The position numbers and the translations under genes are program-made. From Pavlovales sp. CCMP2436 (taxonomy: Eukaryota > Haptophyta > Pavlovophyceae > Pavlovales), in assembly GCA_026770615.1 (NCBI GenBank), contig MU631459.1, forward strand, positions 235,487 through 246,508: a stretch of DNA of 11,022 nucleotides, read 5' to 3'. Positions 1-8,388 of the stretch are shown here, one piece after another. The notes under the pieces are model-generated. The model saw only the letters and a program-made list of their open reading frames with translations. It was not told the DNA's origin and did not search any database. Numbering within the stretch: the first letter of the stretch is position 1; every line of letters starts with the position of its first letter.

Positions 1-75
1 CCGCTCACCAGCTTTTTCTTGCCTGCCAGTTCAGGTTAGTTAACTTGTGAGCATTGAAAAGCGGCGGCCGTGCTG

Positions 76-774
76 ATGGCGGAAGGCGCGCTGAGCGGAC
101 ACCGCCCCGGGCGCGCGAGCGCGCGGCTCGAGGCGCGCGCAGAGTCGGCGCTTCCACCGATCCTCCGTACTCTCACCGGCGATCCGCTCTGCGCCGTCCT
201 CAAGCTCATCGACGACGCCGATCTCCCGTGCGCCCAGCTCGTGTGCAGGGCCTTCCGCGACCACTCGAGCCCAGCGCTGAAGAAGTGCCGCGTGGATTTC
301 CTGCGCACGCGCGCATTGGCGGTGTTCGCGTGGTAGCGCATACCTGGCCTCGTGCTGAATCTGCCGTGGACGCTCCGCCTCGCCACGTCCGTCGGCTGCG
401 TGAGCGTGCTCGGGGAGCTTGTCGACAACCGGCAGTGCGTGCTCACGGTGGACGCGTGCGATGCTGCTGCTCGGGAAGGGCACCTGGACGCGCTGACTTG
501 GCTCCACTCTCGCGGCTGCCCATGGCACGTCAACACCAGCCTCTGGGCTGCTGTGGGAGGGCACCTTGAGGTGCTGCGGTACGCGCAAGAGCACGGCTGT
601 CCGTGGGGCAACGACACCAGTCACGTTGCTGCTCAGGACGGGCACCTCGAAGTGCTGCGATACGCACACGAGCACGGCTGTCCGATGGATGTGGACGAGT
701 GCGTTGAGTTTGCAGGGGCATACGGGCATTTCGCAGTGGTTGAGTACTTGCAAGCTGCGCAGCTGACCGCATGA
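76..774 (+). pseudogene. F-box/ankyrin-repeat protein, interrupted by one in-frame TAG
   Basis: The frame from ATG 76 to TGA 774 is a single frame of 232 codons broken only by TAG at 334-336 (codon 87). Residues about 31-70 look like an F-box (hydrophobic pattern around LTGDPLCAVLKLIDDADLP, then CAQLVCRAF), the module that ties substrate adaptors to SCF ubiquitin ligases. Residues about 93-232 hold ankyrin-like repeats of 27 residues with the recurring core GHLEVLRYA.EHGCPW; the underlying DNA repeats with an 81-bp period (557-603 against 638-685). F-box plus GCPW ankyrin proteins are common in protist and giant-virus genomes. The sequence after the TAG is still repeat-like, which argues for a point nonsense mutation and against an intron. 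Alternatives are a downstream restart giving an ankyrin-only protein, or a short intron (322-417 would keep frame, but its acceptor is poor). High GC, like the other host genes. Confidence 0.7.
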
Positions 775-1196
775 TCAGTTGCATGCAGCCTGCGCGATGC
801 AGCTGCGTCGGCTGGCCAGGTGCAGGCACTGCGAACACACACTGGCGCCGCACGCGCCGACGCGCAGCTGGTCTTAAGTGCTAATAAAGGTGGCACGTCA
901 CATCCGTATCATCTGAAATCCAAATCCAAATCTCAGGACCCGAAAACGTTTGTGTTCAACTTCGTTTGGCGTCGGTGACACGCGATATGGAAGAAATCCC
1001 ATTTCTTATTTAATGCACTGATTTTGACCTCCCCGCCTGTCCGATACAGACCCGGGCGCAGCTCGGGGAGTTAGTTTAGTTACAGAATATTCAATAAACT
1101 AATAATCATAAATAGGGCCGATATTATGAAAAAATCAGGGCTGTTCAAACACGGCGCTGGCCTCGTGAGCCATCGACCTGCGATCTGATCACGAGT
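775..1196. other. Intergenic stretch between convergent host genes
   Basis: No convincing gene. It should contain the 3' untranslated regions of the F-box/ankyrin gene (plus strand) and of the crotonase gene (minus strand), which converge here. AATAAA occurs at 883-888 and 1093-1098 on the plus strand. A 7-bp complementary pair, CTCCCCG at 1029-1035 and CGGGGAG at 1064-1070, is the only secondary structure I noticed. Confidence 0.5.
883..888 (+). terminator. Candidate polyadenylation signal AATAAA
   Basis: AATAAA lies 109 nt after the stop of the F-box/ankyrin gene in otherwise GC-rich DNA. Position and sequence fit a canonical eukaryotic poly(A) signal, but many algae do not depend on this hexamer, and a second AATAAA follows at 1093. 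Confidence 0.35.
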
Positions 1197-2015
1197 TCAC
1201 GGCTTCGCCAGCGTTGCGTCGCGCTCCTCGTGACCCTCCGCGCGAAGCTCGTCGACCCACTGATTATCTCGGGCGCGGAAGCCGGGTTGCAGTATGTCCG
1301 GGACGCCCAGCCCCTTTGCAGACGCGGCGAGCTGGTTCCAGCCGCCGATGAGCTTGCGCTGCAACCGCGCCTCGAGCGCGAGCGCGCTCTTCTCCTCCGC
1401 CGCCTTGCCCCTGCCATAGTTTGCATTAAGCAGCGCCTTGGTTGCGGCAAGGCAGTCGGGGCTGCGCGCCGCCAGCTCGTTCGCGAAGAGCAGAGCCTTA
1501 ATATTTGAAACATATTTCATATTAATTATAGGGTTGGCGTCGGCGGTAGCCACCACCCACACCCGTCTGTTGTTGTTATTATTCTTATTATTCTTATTAT
1601 TATTATTATTGTTATTGTTGTTGTTATTATTATTATTATTATTATTACCTCGTCGAACGGGTTCGAGGCGCAGACGCGCGTGACGAGGCCGAGCGAATGC
1701 GCCTCACCCGCCGAAAGGACCCTCGCGGTCATGGCCAGCTCCTTGGCCACGTCGAGCGGAATCAGCTCGCGCAGCGCAAGCGTGCCTCCCATGTCCGGCA
1801 CAAGTCCCCACTTGGACTCCATAATCGAGAATTTTGAGTCCGCAGCGGCGAAGCGGAAGTCGGCACCGAGCACAATCTGGAACCCTCCACCCAGGCAGAC
1901 ACCGTGGACGGCGGCTATGACCGGCACTGGCAACAATCGCCAGAGGTATCCAACCTCTTGCGCGAGGGTGGCCCCAGTCTCAGCGTTGGTCTCGAGCAGC
2001 TCCGCCATCGTTCTG

Positions 2016-2048
<33 letters not shown>

Positions 2049-2510
2049 AAGTTTCTAGTTAAACGTCCGTCCTCGGGAGGATCGCACTGGAAGTGAGCGT
2101 TGAAAAACTCAGATCCAGGGATCCACCCCGAGCACACGGCTACCGTCCCGAGCACACGGATACCTGCGCATGGCTAGCGGGTCGCGCATGAGACTCTTCA
2201 CGTCCAGGCCCGCGCAGAAGCTGCGGCCCGCGCCGCACAGCACCACCGCCCGGACCCCGCTTAGCTTAGGCGAGTTGATGGACTTGGCCGCGGCGCGAAT
2301 GGCGCGGAACATGGGCAGCGAGAGCGCGTTGAGTTTCTCCGGACGGTTCAGTCGAACGATCGCGACGGCGCCTCGTCGCTCGACCTGCACCAGCTCTTCT
2401 GGCATTGCGGCGGAGGAGAGCAAGCGGCGCCCGAGCATGGCTGCTGGGCGAGCATTGAGGCGGATGAGAGCAGCCCGCGGCCGGCCCACGCCCAGCAGCC
2501 GTCCTGACAT
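1197..2510 (-). CDS. Crotonase-family protein (enoyl-CoA hydratase/isomerase), three exons
   Basis: Exons on the minus strand are 2510-2164, 2012-1649 and 1496-1197. Joined they give 336 residues ending in TGA, with phase kept across both junctions. ATG 2510 starts an Arg-rich, acid-poor leader (MSGRLLGVGRPRAALIRLNA) that looks like a mitochondrial presequence; a start at M25 or M34 is also possible. Crotonase hallmarks follow in order: RLNRPEKLNALSLPMF, the oxyanion-hole loop GRSFCAGLD, and GVCLGGGFQIVLGADFRFAA followed by SIMESKWGLVPDMGGT. Family members hydrate or isomerise acyl-CoA thioesters, typically in fatty-acid or amino-acid breakdown. The first catalytic Glu of classical hydratases (GGGCE) is Gln here (GGGFQ), while the Glu of the second site appears kept in SIME, so exact activity is uncertain. 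The C-terminal exon resumes the usual helix at ALLFANELAARSPDCLAATK. The coding start is only about 70 bp from the AT-rich element. Confidence 0.88.
1497..1648 (-). other. Intron 2 of the crotonase gene
   Basis: Sense-strand donor GACGAG|GTAATA and acceptor ATTAAG|GCTCTG give a 152-nt phase-0 intron joining FDE to ALLFANEL. A second possible acceptor (AACAACAG, AG at 1568-1567) would put the next exon out of frame, so the more distal site is preferred. About half the intron is an AAT/AAC-type microsatellite starting inside the donor. Confidence 0.75.
1567..1647. repeat. Imperfect TTA/TTG/TTC trinucleotide microsatellite
   Basis: About 80 bp of TTATTATT-type sequence with interspersed TTG and TTC units, lying wholly within intron 2 of the crotonase gene. 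On the sense strand it reads AAT/AAC/AAG and begins at the splice donor. Confidence 0.9.
2013..2163 (-). other. Intron 1 of the crotonase gene
   Basis: On the sense strand the donor reads CGCAG|GTATCC and the acceptor CACACACAG|AACG, giving a 151-nt intron that splits an Arg codon (AG|A). The splice joins LAMR-R-TMAELL and restores a continuous crotonase fold. The 3' part is a CA repeat running directly into the acceptor AG. Confidence 0.82.
2014..2048. repeat. GT/CA dinucleotide microsatellite
   Basis: A near-pure TG run with one GC interruption at about 2021, located in intron 1 of the crotonase gene. On the sense strand it is a CA run that abuts the acceptor AG and takes the place normally held by the polypyrimidine tract. 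Confidence 0.92.
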
Positions 2511-2581
2511 GCGGCGGATGAAAAATAACTTTAAAACTCGGGCAGAGCATGGCACCCACCGCAAGGTTCGCGCCGTAGTAC

Positions 2582-2791
2582 TACTGACAAATCTAATAAA
2601 AAGTAATAAATATCTAATAAATCTAATAAAAACTAATAAATACTGATAAATGATATTAAATACTTATATTTTACGGCACTATGGTACGGTGCCCGTACCT
2701 TCTCGTATATTTATATAATCTATTACCATTATCGTATGGACAATTTGAGGTTTATTAATATTTTGCGTACTTTTTATTAGATTTGTCAGTA
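2582..2791. repeat. 210-bp palindromic unit with 24-bp perfect inverted ends at the host/element boundary
   Basis: TACTGACAAATCTAATAAAA, continuing to AAGTA, at 2582-2605 is repeated exactly as its reverse complement at 2768-2791. Inside lie tandem CTAATAAA-type units on the left and a short perfect hairpin (GGTACGG at about 2682, CCGTACC just after). The left arm coincides with the point where GC-rich host sequence ends. It could be a small non-autonomous transposon, a remnant of a hairpin terminus of the viral element, or an inverted duplication; no clear target-site duplication is visible. Confidence 0.75.
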
Positions 2792-2792
2792 C

Positions 2793-3250
2793 TCTAATAA
2801 ACACTAAAAACATTGGTAAATAATTTTTAAACCTTATTATGTACGGCAGAGTGACGTGTAAATCTATCTATAGGCCGTATCGACGCAGTCGTTAAAAAGG
2901 TACTAAAGAATACTTATAAACATTGGTAAAATTTATTTAAACCTTATTATACACGTCAAAATGTCGTTAGATTATAACGACCGGCCGCGCCCGTCTCGCA
3001 GACACTACTGAATACTGTTAAACTATTATAGATACGGTAAAACATTGTTATACACTGATAAGACACATTTAAACCTTATGATTTACGTCACTATGTCGTA
3101 TGAATCTATACATCGGCCGTATAGTGTCACAGACACTACTGAATACTGTTAAACTTTTATAGATATAGTAAAATACTGTTAACACTGTTAAGGCATATAT
3201 AAACCTTATTATACTCACGACAGTATGGTATGGATTTGTCAAGGGCCGCC
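2793..3250. repeat. Degenerate tandem array, about four to five units of 110-132 bp
   Basis: The core AAACCTTATTAT (or ATG variant) recurs at 2829, 2939, 3071 and 3201, each followed by an ACG..A..ATGTCGT-like stretch and then a GGCCG block; a weaker fifth unit may lie at about 2657-2700. AAACATTGGTAAA precedes the first two cores. A 26-bp stretch beginning CAGACACTACTGAATACTG is identical at 2999-3024 and 3130-3155. The array has no ORF. It may be part of the terminal region of the viral element or an unrelated satellite. Confidence 0.75.
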
Positions 3251-3274
3251 GGTGCTTAATAGGTCTATCGGAAT

Positions 3275-3412
3275 TTGACCTAGGCAGGATGGCCGGAGGG
3301 TTCTACCCCCTAATTTTATTTATATTTTTGTAGATATATATATTTATTTATTATTTTATTTTACTTGAGCAAAATACCTGTAAAACCCCTCCTGCCATCC
3401 TGCCTAGGTCAA
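3275..3412. repeat. 138-bp inverted repeat (MITE-like or stem-loop)
   Basis: The arm TTGACCTAGGCAGGATGGC at 3275-3293 is matched exactly by its reverse complement at 3394-3412. After one mismatch the match continues with GGAGGG (3295-3300 and 3387-3392). The loop of about 86 nt is almost pure A/T. Arms are GC-rich against AT-rich surroundings, and similarity weakens outside them. Size and shape are like the inverted repeat at 8042-8189, though the sequences differ. Confidence 0.8.
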
Positions 3413-3713
3413 TTTTTATATATCTCTTTTTTTAGAACAATACAATATATTATATTGACTGATAGGGATTCAAGCTGGCGTCTAGTATATTAATGTAGGG
3501 GGGTTCGGGCTGGCGGTACGTTTCAAGTTCAAGGCGTCTAGTATATATATCCTACCAGATAACCGGTACATATTGGAGGGAAGGGGTAGGGCTAATTCAC
3601 GTCTGTTTACAACAATTTATTTTATGCATATTATATATATAATGACCGATATCGTTAAGCTTGTCAAAAAAATGATTTAGTCAGATTATTATTTGACAAT
3701 ATAGATAGATACA
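3413..3713. other. AT-rich noncoding stretch upstream of the integrase
   Basis: No gene seen. A 14-bp direct repeat GGCGTCTAGTATAT occurs at 3477-3490 and 3533-3546, and GCTGGCG also appears twice nearby (3474, 3519). The stretch directly before ATG 3714 is A/T-rich and may have held the integrase promoter, but no motif is convincing. Confidence 0.5.
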
Positions 3714-5041
3714 ATGATATTCGCAACTAAACCGTTAAAGATAATGTTGCCCAATGAGCTTTGCATTTACAAGAATGAGAATTACGAAAGAAATAAAAAT
3801 AATGTACAAAAAGCCCGTATCACCGCGTCCCTTACAAGCGCCGGTAAACGAAACGTAAAACTTGCTACTCTTGAAAAATATAAGTTCGAATAAAATGATA
3901 AAAATGAGATTATCGTCCCAAAAAAACAAAATATCGTTTTCAACTCAAAAGCTGAATCTACCGTAGGTGAAATGAACATAATTGTTAAACCACCGGCACC
4001 GATAGAAAAGTACGGACCATATAATACTAAGCTAAATGGTAAACAATTAATCGATTTCGTTCTTACAGAAATGCCATCACTAGGACCTAAAACAATCAGT
4101 AAATCAGAAATAGTAAAATATGCTAAGACACCAGATGAATTATTTAAAATCTATACGGTCAAATTCGATCCATATCTTGATCTAATCAAAATGGTATCTA
4201 ATGATAATAAATTAATCGAAACAATTGAAAAATATACCCTATGGAAAACGTACAGTACAAAATCTAGGATTTTAGCAAGGATTTTACGATTATCTCGGAT
4301 TTGGAAACCAATGAGTGTAGCGATTCCTCCAGAGGGAGAATTATATAATTTCCTAGATGGTACTTTTAGACGATGGAATGGAATGGCTAAAGTTCAAAAT
4401 GCCGAAATCAATAAGACTAAGACATATTTCACATTGGACGCGATCAAAGATGCAGTGATATCGACATTTGGAAATGTATCATTTGAGAGCCTGGGTGTAC
4501 AACTGTATGACGAGATTGTTGCGCGAGACGACCTCGCGTTGTACATGGCTTATGATATCAGTGAACTATGCCATGATAAGAATTATCTGCTACTCGATAG
4601 AACTAGAAACCATCAAAAGTAATACTTAATACCTATAAAAATAAAACATCATGTGGCAAAGTGACATTCGATTTACTCTTACTTTTTACAAACTTAATCA
4701 TAAAATTAAAACCACCAAATGATACAAGTAAGTTTGCTAAAATGCTGTTTTCACAGAAAGGCGAAAAGCTAGCCAAATTTGTGATGAATAGGTTCAGACA
4801 AATACCATTTGTACTAAACGAACCGTTAACAATTCGCTATATCAAGCATTCATTAATTAGTACAAAATTAATGAAAATGAACCCCAACAGTCCTACCTAT
4901 GCCGAGCAAGTTGTTCGATTGGCAGAATTATCGACGCATTCTATCACGATTCAATCAGTCTACAAAAGTAATATGAAAGATAAAAATGGTCATATTCTCG
5001 ATACAAAAGATCAGATGGATGCGTTAAAAATGTCAAAATGA
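3714..5041 (+). pseudogene. Tyrosine recombinase (integrase), broken by one stop and one frameshift
   Basis: One frame runs from ATG 3714 through TAA at 3891-3893 to TAA 4622; a one-base shift between about 4605 and 4620 then moves into the frame ending at TGA 5041. Total about 440 codons, normal for a viral tyrosine recombinase. The shift is supported because the reading continues with LNTYKNKTSCGKVTFDL, the KT..YG....L stretch between catalytic boxes in such integrases. Box I is probably the Arg in EIVARDDLALY (R codon 4524). Box II is around IRYIKHSLIST (R 4835, K 4844, H 4847); the usual RH may be KH here. The C-terminal box ELSTHSITIQSVY carries His (4937) and the presumed nucleophile Tyr (4961). 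Such enzymes insert PLV DNA into host chromosomes by breaking and rejoining strands through the Tyr. Alignment of box II is uncertain. Confidence 0.75.
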
Positions 5042-5126
5042 CAAGTTCTAAACCAAAAAGTCAAAGAAAATGATTTCTGTTTAAGTTTAATATCTAATAT
5101 ATATTAATATATAAATCCTCATGGAT

Positions 5127-5135
5127 TTACCTTAG
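5127..5135 (+). promoter_or_regulatory. Shared TTACCTTAG motif upstream of two element genes
   Basis: TTACCTTAG lies 9 nt before ATG 5145 and recurs at 5460-5468, 14 nt before ATG 5483. Recurrence upstream of two successive starts suggests a viral expression signal, but two instances in AT-rich DNA are weak evidence. Confidence 0.25.
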
Positions 5136-5144
5136 GTATCTCAT

Positions 5145-5387
5145 ATGACCCAGTACCGGCGCGATCATCCAGAGTACTATGAAGCCGAGAAAAAATTGAA
5201 TGCTAAACGATCAAATACACTATACAGTACTGATGTTGAATTACGCGAGAAGATGTGTCAGTATACACGTGATAAATATCTAGACCCTAACGTAAAGGCA
5301 TGGAAATGCGCATATAATAAACAATATGCTTTGCGTAAAAAGATGGAAAAGCTTGAACTACAAAATATCCAACTTGCCGGTCAATAA
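5145..5387 (+). CDS. Small protein with repeated Y/R/K-rich motif, function unknown
   Basis: An intact 80-residue ORF, ATG 5145 to TAA 5387, in the gap between the integrase and the polymerase-helicase. It contains about three loose copies of a 20-22 residue motif of the form Y..D.E.R...Y.R.KY (YRRDHPEYYEAEKK, YSTDVELREKMCQYTRDK, YLDPNVKAWKCAYNK). It is strongly basic and predicted to be helical. Repeats of this kind occur in small proteins of algal large DNA viruses and PLVs, but I know no activity for them; nucleic-acid binding is a guess from charge. It is open although both neighbours are broken, which may be chance at this length. The C-terminal end (KKMEKLELQNIQLAGQ) could form a short coiled coil. 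Confidence 0.6.
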   Translation: MTQYRRDHPEYYEAEKKLNAKRSNTLYSTDVELREKMCQYTRDKYLDPNVKAWKCAYNKQYALRKKMEKLELQNIQLAGQ

Positions 5388-5482
5388 AAAATTGAATTTG
5401 CCGGTGATAAAAAAAACAAAAAATTTATAAATGACTTAAGCAATAAATCTTAAGGATTATTACCTTAGCTTAATATAGAACC

Positions 5483-8056
5483 ATGACATCAATCAAATCG
5501 AACAATCTACCCTTTATGAACAATACCCAAATTATGTTGAAAGCCATACCTAAATACCCAGAATTTCAGGGACATTTTAAGGAGTATATAGAAGCCCCGC
5601 TTTTAGACATCATTATTAACGATGCTGATGTTAACATAGAGATTAAACGTTCTCTAATTACGCTATACAACTCTATCAATAAAAAAACCGATATGCTGGA
5701 TGTAGTATATGAATATTCTGGTGGTGGATGTGGGCGTCATTATCCTAAATACAGTAAAAGCATTGTCTCACAATATAAAAAGGTAAAACACACAATTTTT
5801 CAAAACTTGGGCTAATCTGATTTAGACATGGTTAAAGGACACCCCACTATCGCGGTCGAAATGGCTAAGACTTGTGGCATGACTCCATTAATCGGAGTAC
5901 AGTACTACATAGATAATTTTGACACTATTGTTAAAGAGACGTCAGAGTATTATAGTGCCAACGCAGATAATATTCTAGACGATGGCAATGTTAAAATGCT
6001 GTTCAACGCAATTCTTTACGGAGGTGGATTAACGACATGGGAGAAGGCATTGAGCGATCCTACAAAAGTGGAAATAACCAAAAAACTTCGTAATACAACA
6101 ATAAGATTAGATTTTATTTGAAATTTTAAGTATGTTATTATGCGGTTTAATAATGAGGTTTATGAAAATAATAAGAGTCTCATCGCAAAAGTTACGAAAG
6201 ATAGTAAAACACAGTACGAAAAGAAGGGTAGTACCGCGTCGTATTGGTTTCAGATTATAGAAAACCATATCCAGCCAACATTCAGAACAGTCAGACGCCA
6301 GCTTGAATCCCTATCATAAATATATTACATATTGTTACAGTGCTCTTATTGAAAAAGGGCATAATGCTTCCATATAGGTATCGATTGGAATATGACGGTC
6401 TTTGTATCCCACCGTTTAAAATAGAATATGATAAGGATAAATTTATTAAGGAAATTAACACACACATTTATCAAAAGACCGGATTGGCTATTTCGTTTAA
6501 ACTTAAGAATTATAAGCCAGAAAATATTTATACTGAAATGATTGATAAATTTGTTAGTTTAGACATCCCATTTATCGAAGAAGAAGCTGACGCACTATTT
6601 GAGCGTGCGGTTATGCCGTATAAATTAAGTAAATTGGCTGGTGAGATCGTTATTAAGCGTTACAAAGACGAACTTGTAAAATGTAATGGTGTTCTGTATA
6701 CAAAAACCGAAAATGTTTGGGTAGGTGAACCTAAAGTGACAAGTGACGTACTTACTAAATTCATGCGCGATATTGATATTTATTATCTAAATACAAATCG
6801 AGAGGAGATTTCATATAGCGGTGATATCAAAAATTGTAAAGAATGCGTCGAAGATATAAATAAAAATATGGATATTATTGATAACAATTTTATTGAGTTT
6901 ATGATAAATAACAATAAACTGTATCTACCATTTAACGATGGTATATATTCATTCGTTGATAAAAAACTATACTCGTATGATGAGTTGCCTGATGTCAATT
7001 TTACCCAAAAATAAACAGAAACTTTCCAAAGTTCAATCAAGAAGATCCTGATGAAATGATGAAACGCGTTTTAATACCGATACATCCAAACGAGGAAGAA
7101 CGTAATTATAACGCACATGTTAAATCTTGCGCGTTGGCTCGTTCCTTCGAAGATAAGAAATGGCATGGCTATTGTGGAATGCGTGACTCTGGAAAGGGCA
7201 CCGAAACTAAACTTTTACGTAAAGGTTTCGGCGCGTATGTGTCGGAGTTTGATAGTAAGTGTTTGGTGTATTCTTAAAGTCAAGTACAACTCACCCCGCA
7301 AAAGCTTTAGGGTGGGTGCTTACAAAAAGACACTGTCGGATTATCATCAGTAATGAAATTCAAGGAAATGATAAAACAGTTTTAAATGGCGGTTTTATTA
7401 AAACGTTAGCATCTGGTGGTGATGAAATGGAAGGACGTTTAAATTACCAGAATGCTATGGGGTTTGTACCGCAGTTTACAATGTTTTTGTGATATAATAA
7501 TTATTATAAATTTGAACCTGCCGATGCTTCTGAAAATTTAGAGCAATTCGATTACAAGAGTAAGTTCGTAGATGCTGATAAACTTAACCCAAATTCACAA
7601 TTTCTTAAACTAAAGGACGATACTATCAAAAACTTCATTAACGAGAAGCGTATTATTGACGCTTATACTTTGTATATTCTGGATGCGTTTACAGAAACTC
7701 GTAAGAAGGCACCGCAATCAATTTTAGACGCGATAAACCAAACGAAAGATGAAGAAAGTGATGATATGCTTACATATGTAACCAATAAGTTTGTAACTAC
7801 TGAAAATAAAGACGACAGACTACATACAAAAGATGTTTTTATGATATTGCCATCCGCAAACTATAAAACTACAACGCAAGCAGTTGGGAAAATGTTTAAT
7901 AGTATTGGTATTGGTGTATATGACGCACAATGTAATATTAATAAAGTAAAAAATGGTGGGTTTAGATTTATTAAATTTATTGAAGCCCCAATAATCGAAA
8001 TCGAGAATGATTGTGTTGATCAAAAGGATGTGGTAAATAATAAAAGGATGGGGTAG
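5483..8056 (+). pseudogene. TV-Pol polymerase fused to SF3 (D5-like) helicase, multiply frameshifted
   Basis: About 858 codons can be followed through lesions: TAA 5813, TGA 6119, frame changes near 6306-6311, 6350-6360, 7005-7013 and 7263-7271, and TGA 7490. The first half fits TV-Pol, the family-A-like polymerase of transposons and viruses: GRHYPKYSKSI, motif A DLDMVKGHPT (Asp 5825), motif B K..FNAILYGGG (Lys 5993), ASYWFQIIENH and motif C LEYDGLCIP (Asp 6394). The second half is a D5-type SF3 helicase: FPKFNQEDPDEMMKRVL.P, KKWHGYCGMRDSGKGTE with Walker A (Gly 7176-Thr 7200), ISNEIQ, TLASGGDEMEGRLNY, and a C-terminal winged-helix-like end (GIGVYDAQCNINKVKNGGF). The second TGA sits where relatives have Cys just before the motif-C Asn. 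The fusion is known from virophages and PLVs, where it replicates viral DNA. The last codons run into the inverted repeat at 8042, so the natural C-terminus may be altered. Confidence 0.85.
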
Positions 8057-8189
8057 ATGGGGTAGATAGGGGGTAAAAGACTTTTCTATATGGCTATAAG
8101 ATAATCGGCGTGGACTTATTACGACGAACGCCGAACTCCCCTATAGTGATTTTTTTACCCCCCTATCTACCCCATCTACCCATCCTTTT
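8042..8189. repeat. Nested inverted repeat, 37-bp G-rich arms
   Basis: The arm AAAAGGATGGGGTAGATGGG onward (8042-8078) is mirrored by 8153-8189, differing only in the lengths of two G/C runs. Each arm contains tandem GGGGTAGAT-like units. Within the 74-nt centre lies a second perfect pair, TCGGCGT (8105-8111) and ACGCCGA (8128-8134), so the whole can fold as a long stem with an inner hairpin. It starts inside the last codons of the polymerase-helicase frame. It could be a MITE inserted at the 3' end of the gene, a transcription-end hairpin or a replication-related structure. Confidence 0.8.
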
Positions 8190-8245
8190 CAATTATACCC
8201 CATCCTCTCTTCCTCTAGGTAAAAAAGTCTATATATACAGTAAGT

Positions 8246-8330
8246 ATAACACACACACACACACACACTATTTCCAGGGATAAGAAGCAAATTGGGCAAA
8301 TTAATAACACACACACACACACTATTTCAA
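8246..8330. repeat. Duplicated CA-microsatellite unit, two copies about 58 bp apart
   Basis: ATAACACACA... runs at 8249-8268 and 8307-8322 are each followed by CTATTTC and a purine-rich AGGG-type stretch. The shared flanks on both sides show a duplicated unit, not two independent microsatellites. With the preceding inverted repeat it fills the gap 8057-8388, in which I see no gene. Confidence 0.8.
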
Positions 8331-8388
8331 GGGGAAGGAAAGGAAAATTCAAAACAAATTGATATTCAAATCTAATAATATAGTAATA

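Noticed and set aside
322..417. A 96-nt intron removing the TAG in the F-box/ankyrin gene
   Set aside because: It keeps frame, but the acceptor lacks a pyrimidine tract and the removed sequence still reads like ankyrin-type protein.
36..753. Long minus-strand ORFs over the F-box/ankyrin gene
   Set aside because: They are antisense shadows of GC-rich repeat coding sequence; their repeats mirror the ankyrin repeats.
1230..2646. Plus-strand ORFs over the crotonase locus
   Set aside because: They are shadows. The minus-strand exons carry family motifs and consistent splice sites.
2793..3250. CRISPR-like array
   Set aside because: Repeats are long and diverged with no regular unique spacers, and the context is eukaryotic.
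3735..3979. Minus-strand ORFs rich in Phe/Ile before the integrase
   Set aside because: They are antisense to the integrase N-terminal region and have low-complexity hydrophobic composition.
5121..5135. ATG 5121 as an alternative start for the 80-residue gene
   Set aside because: That frame ends after four codons at TAG.
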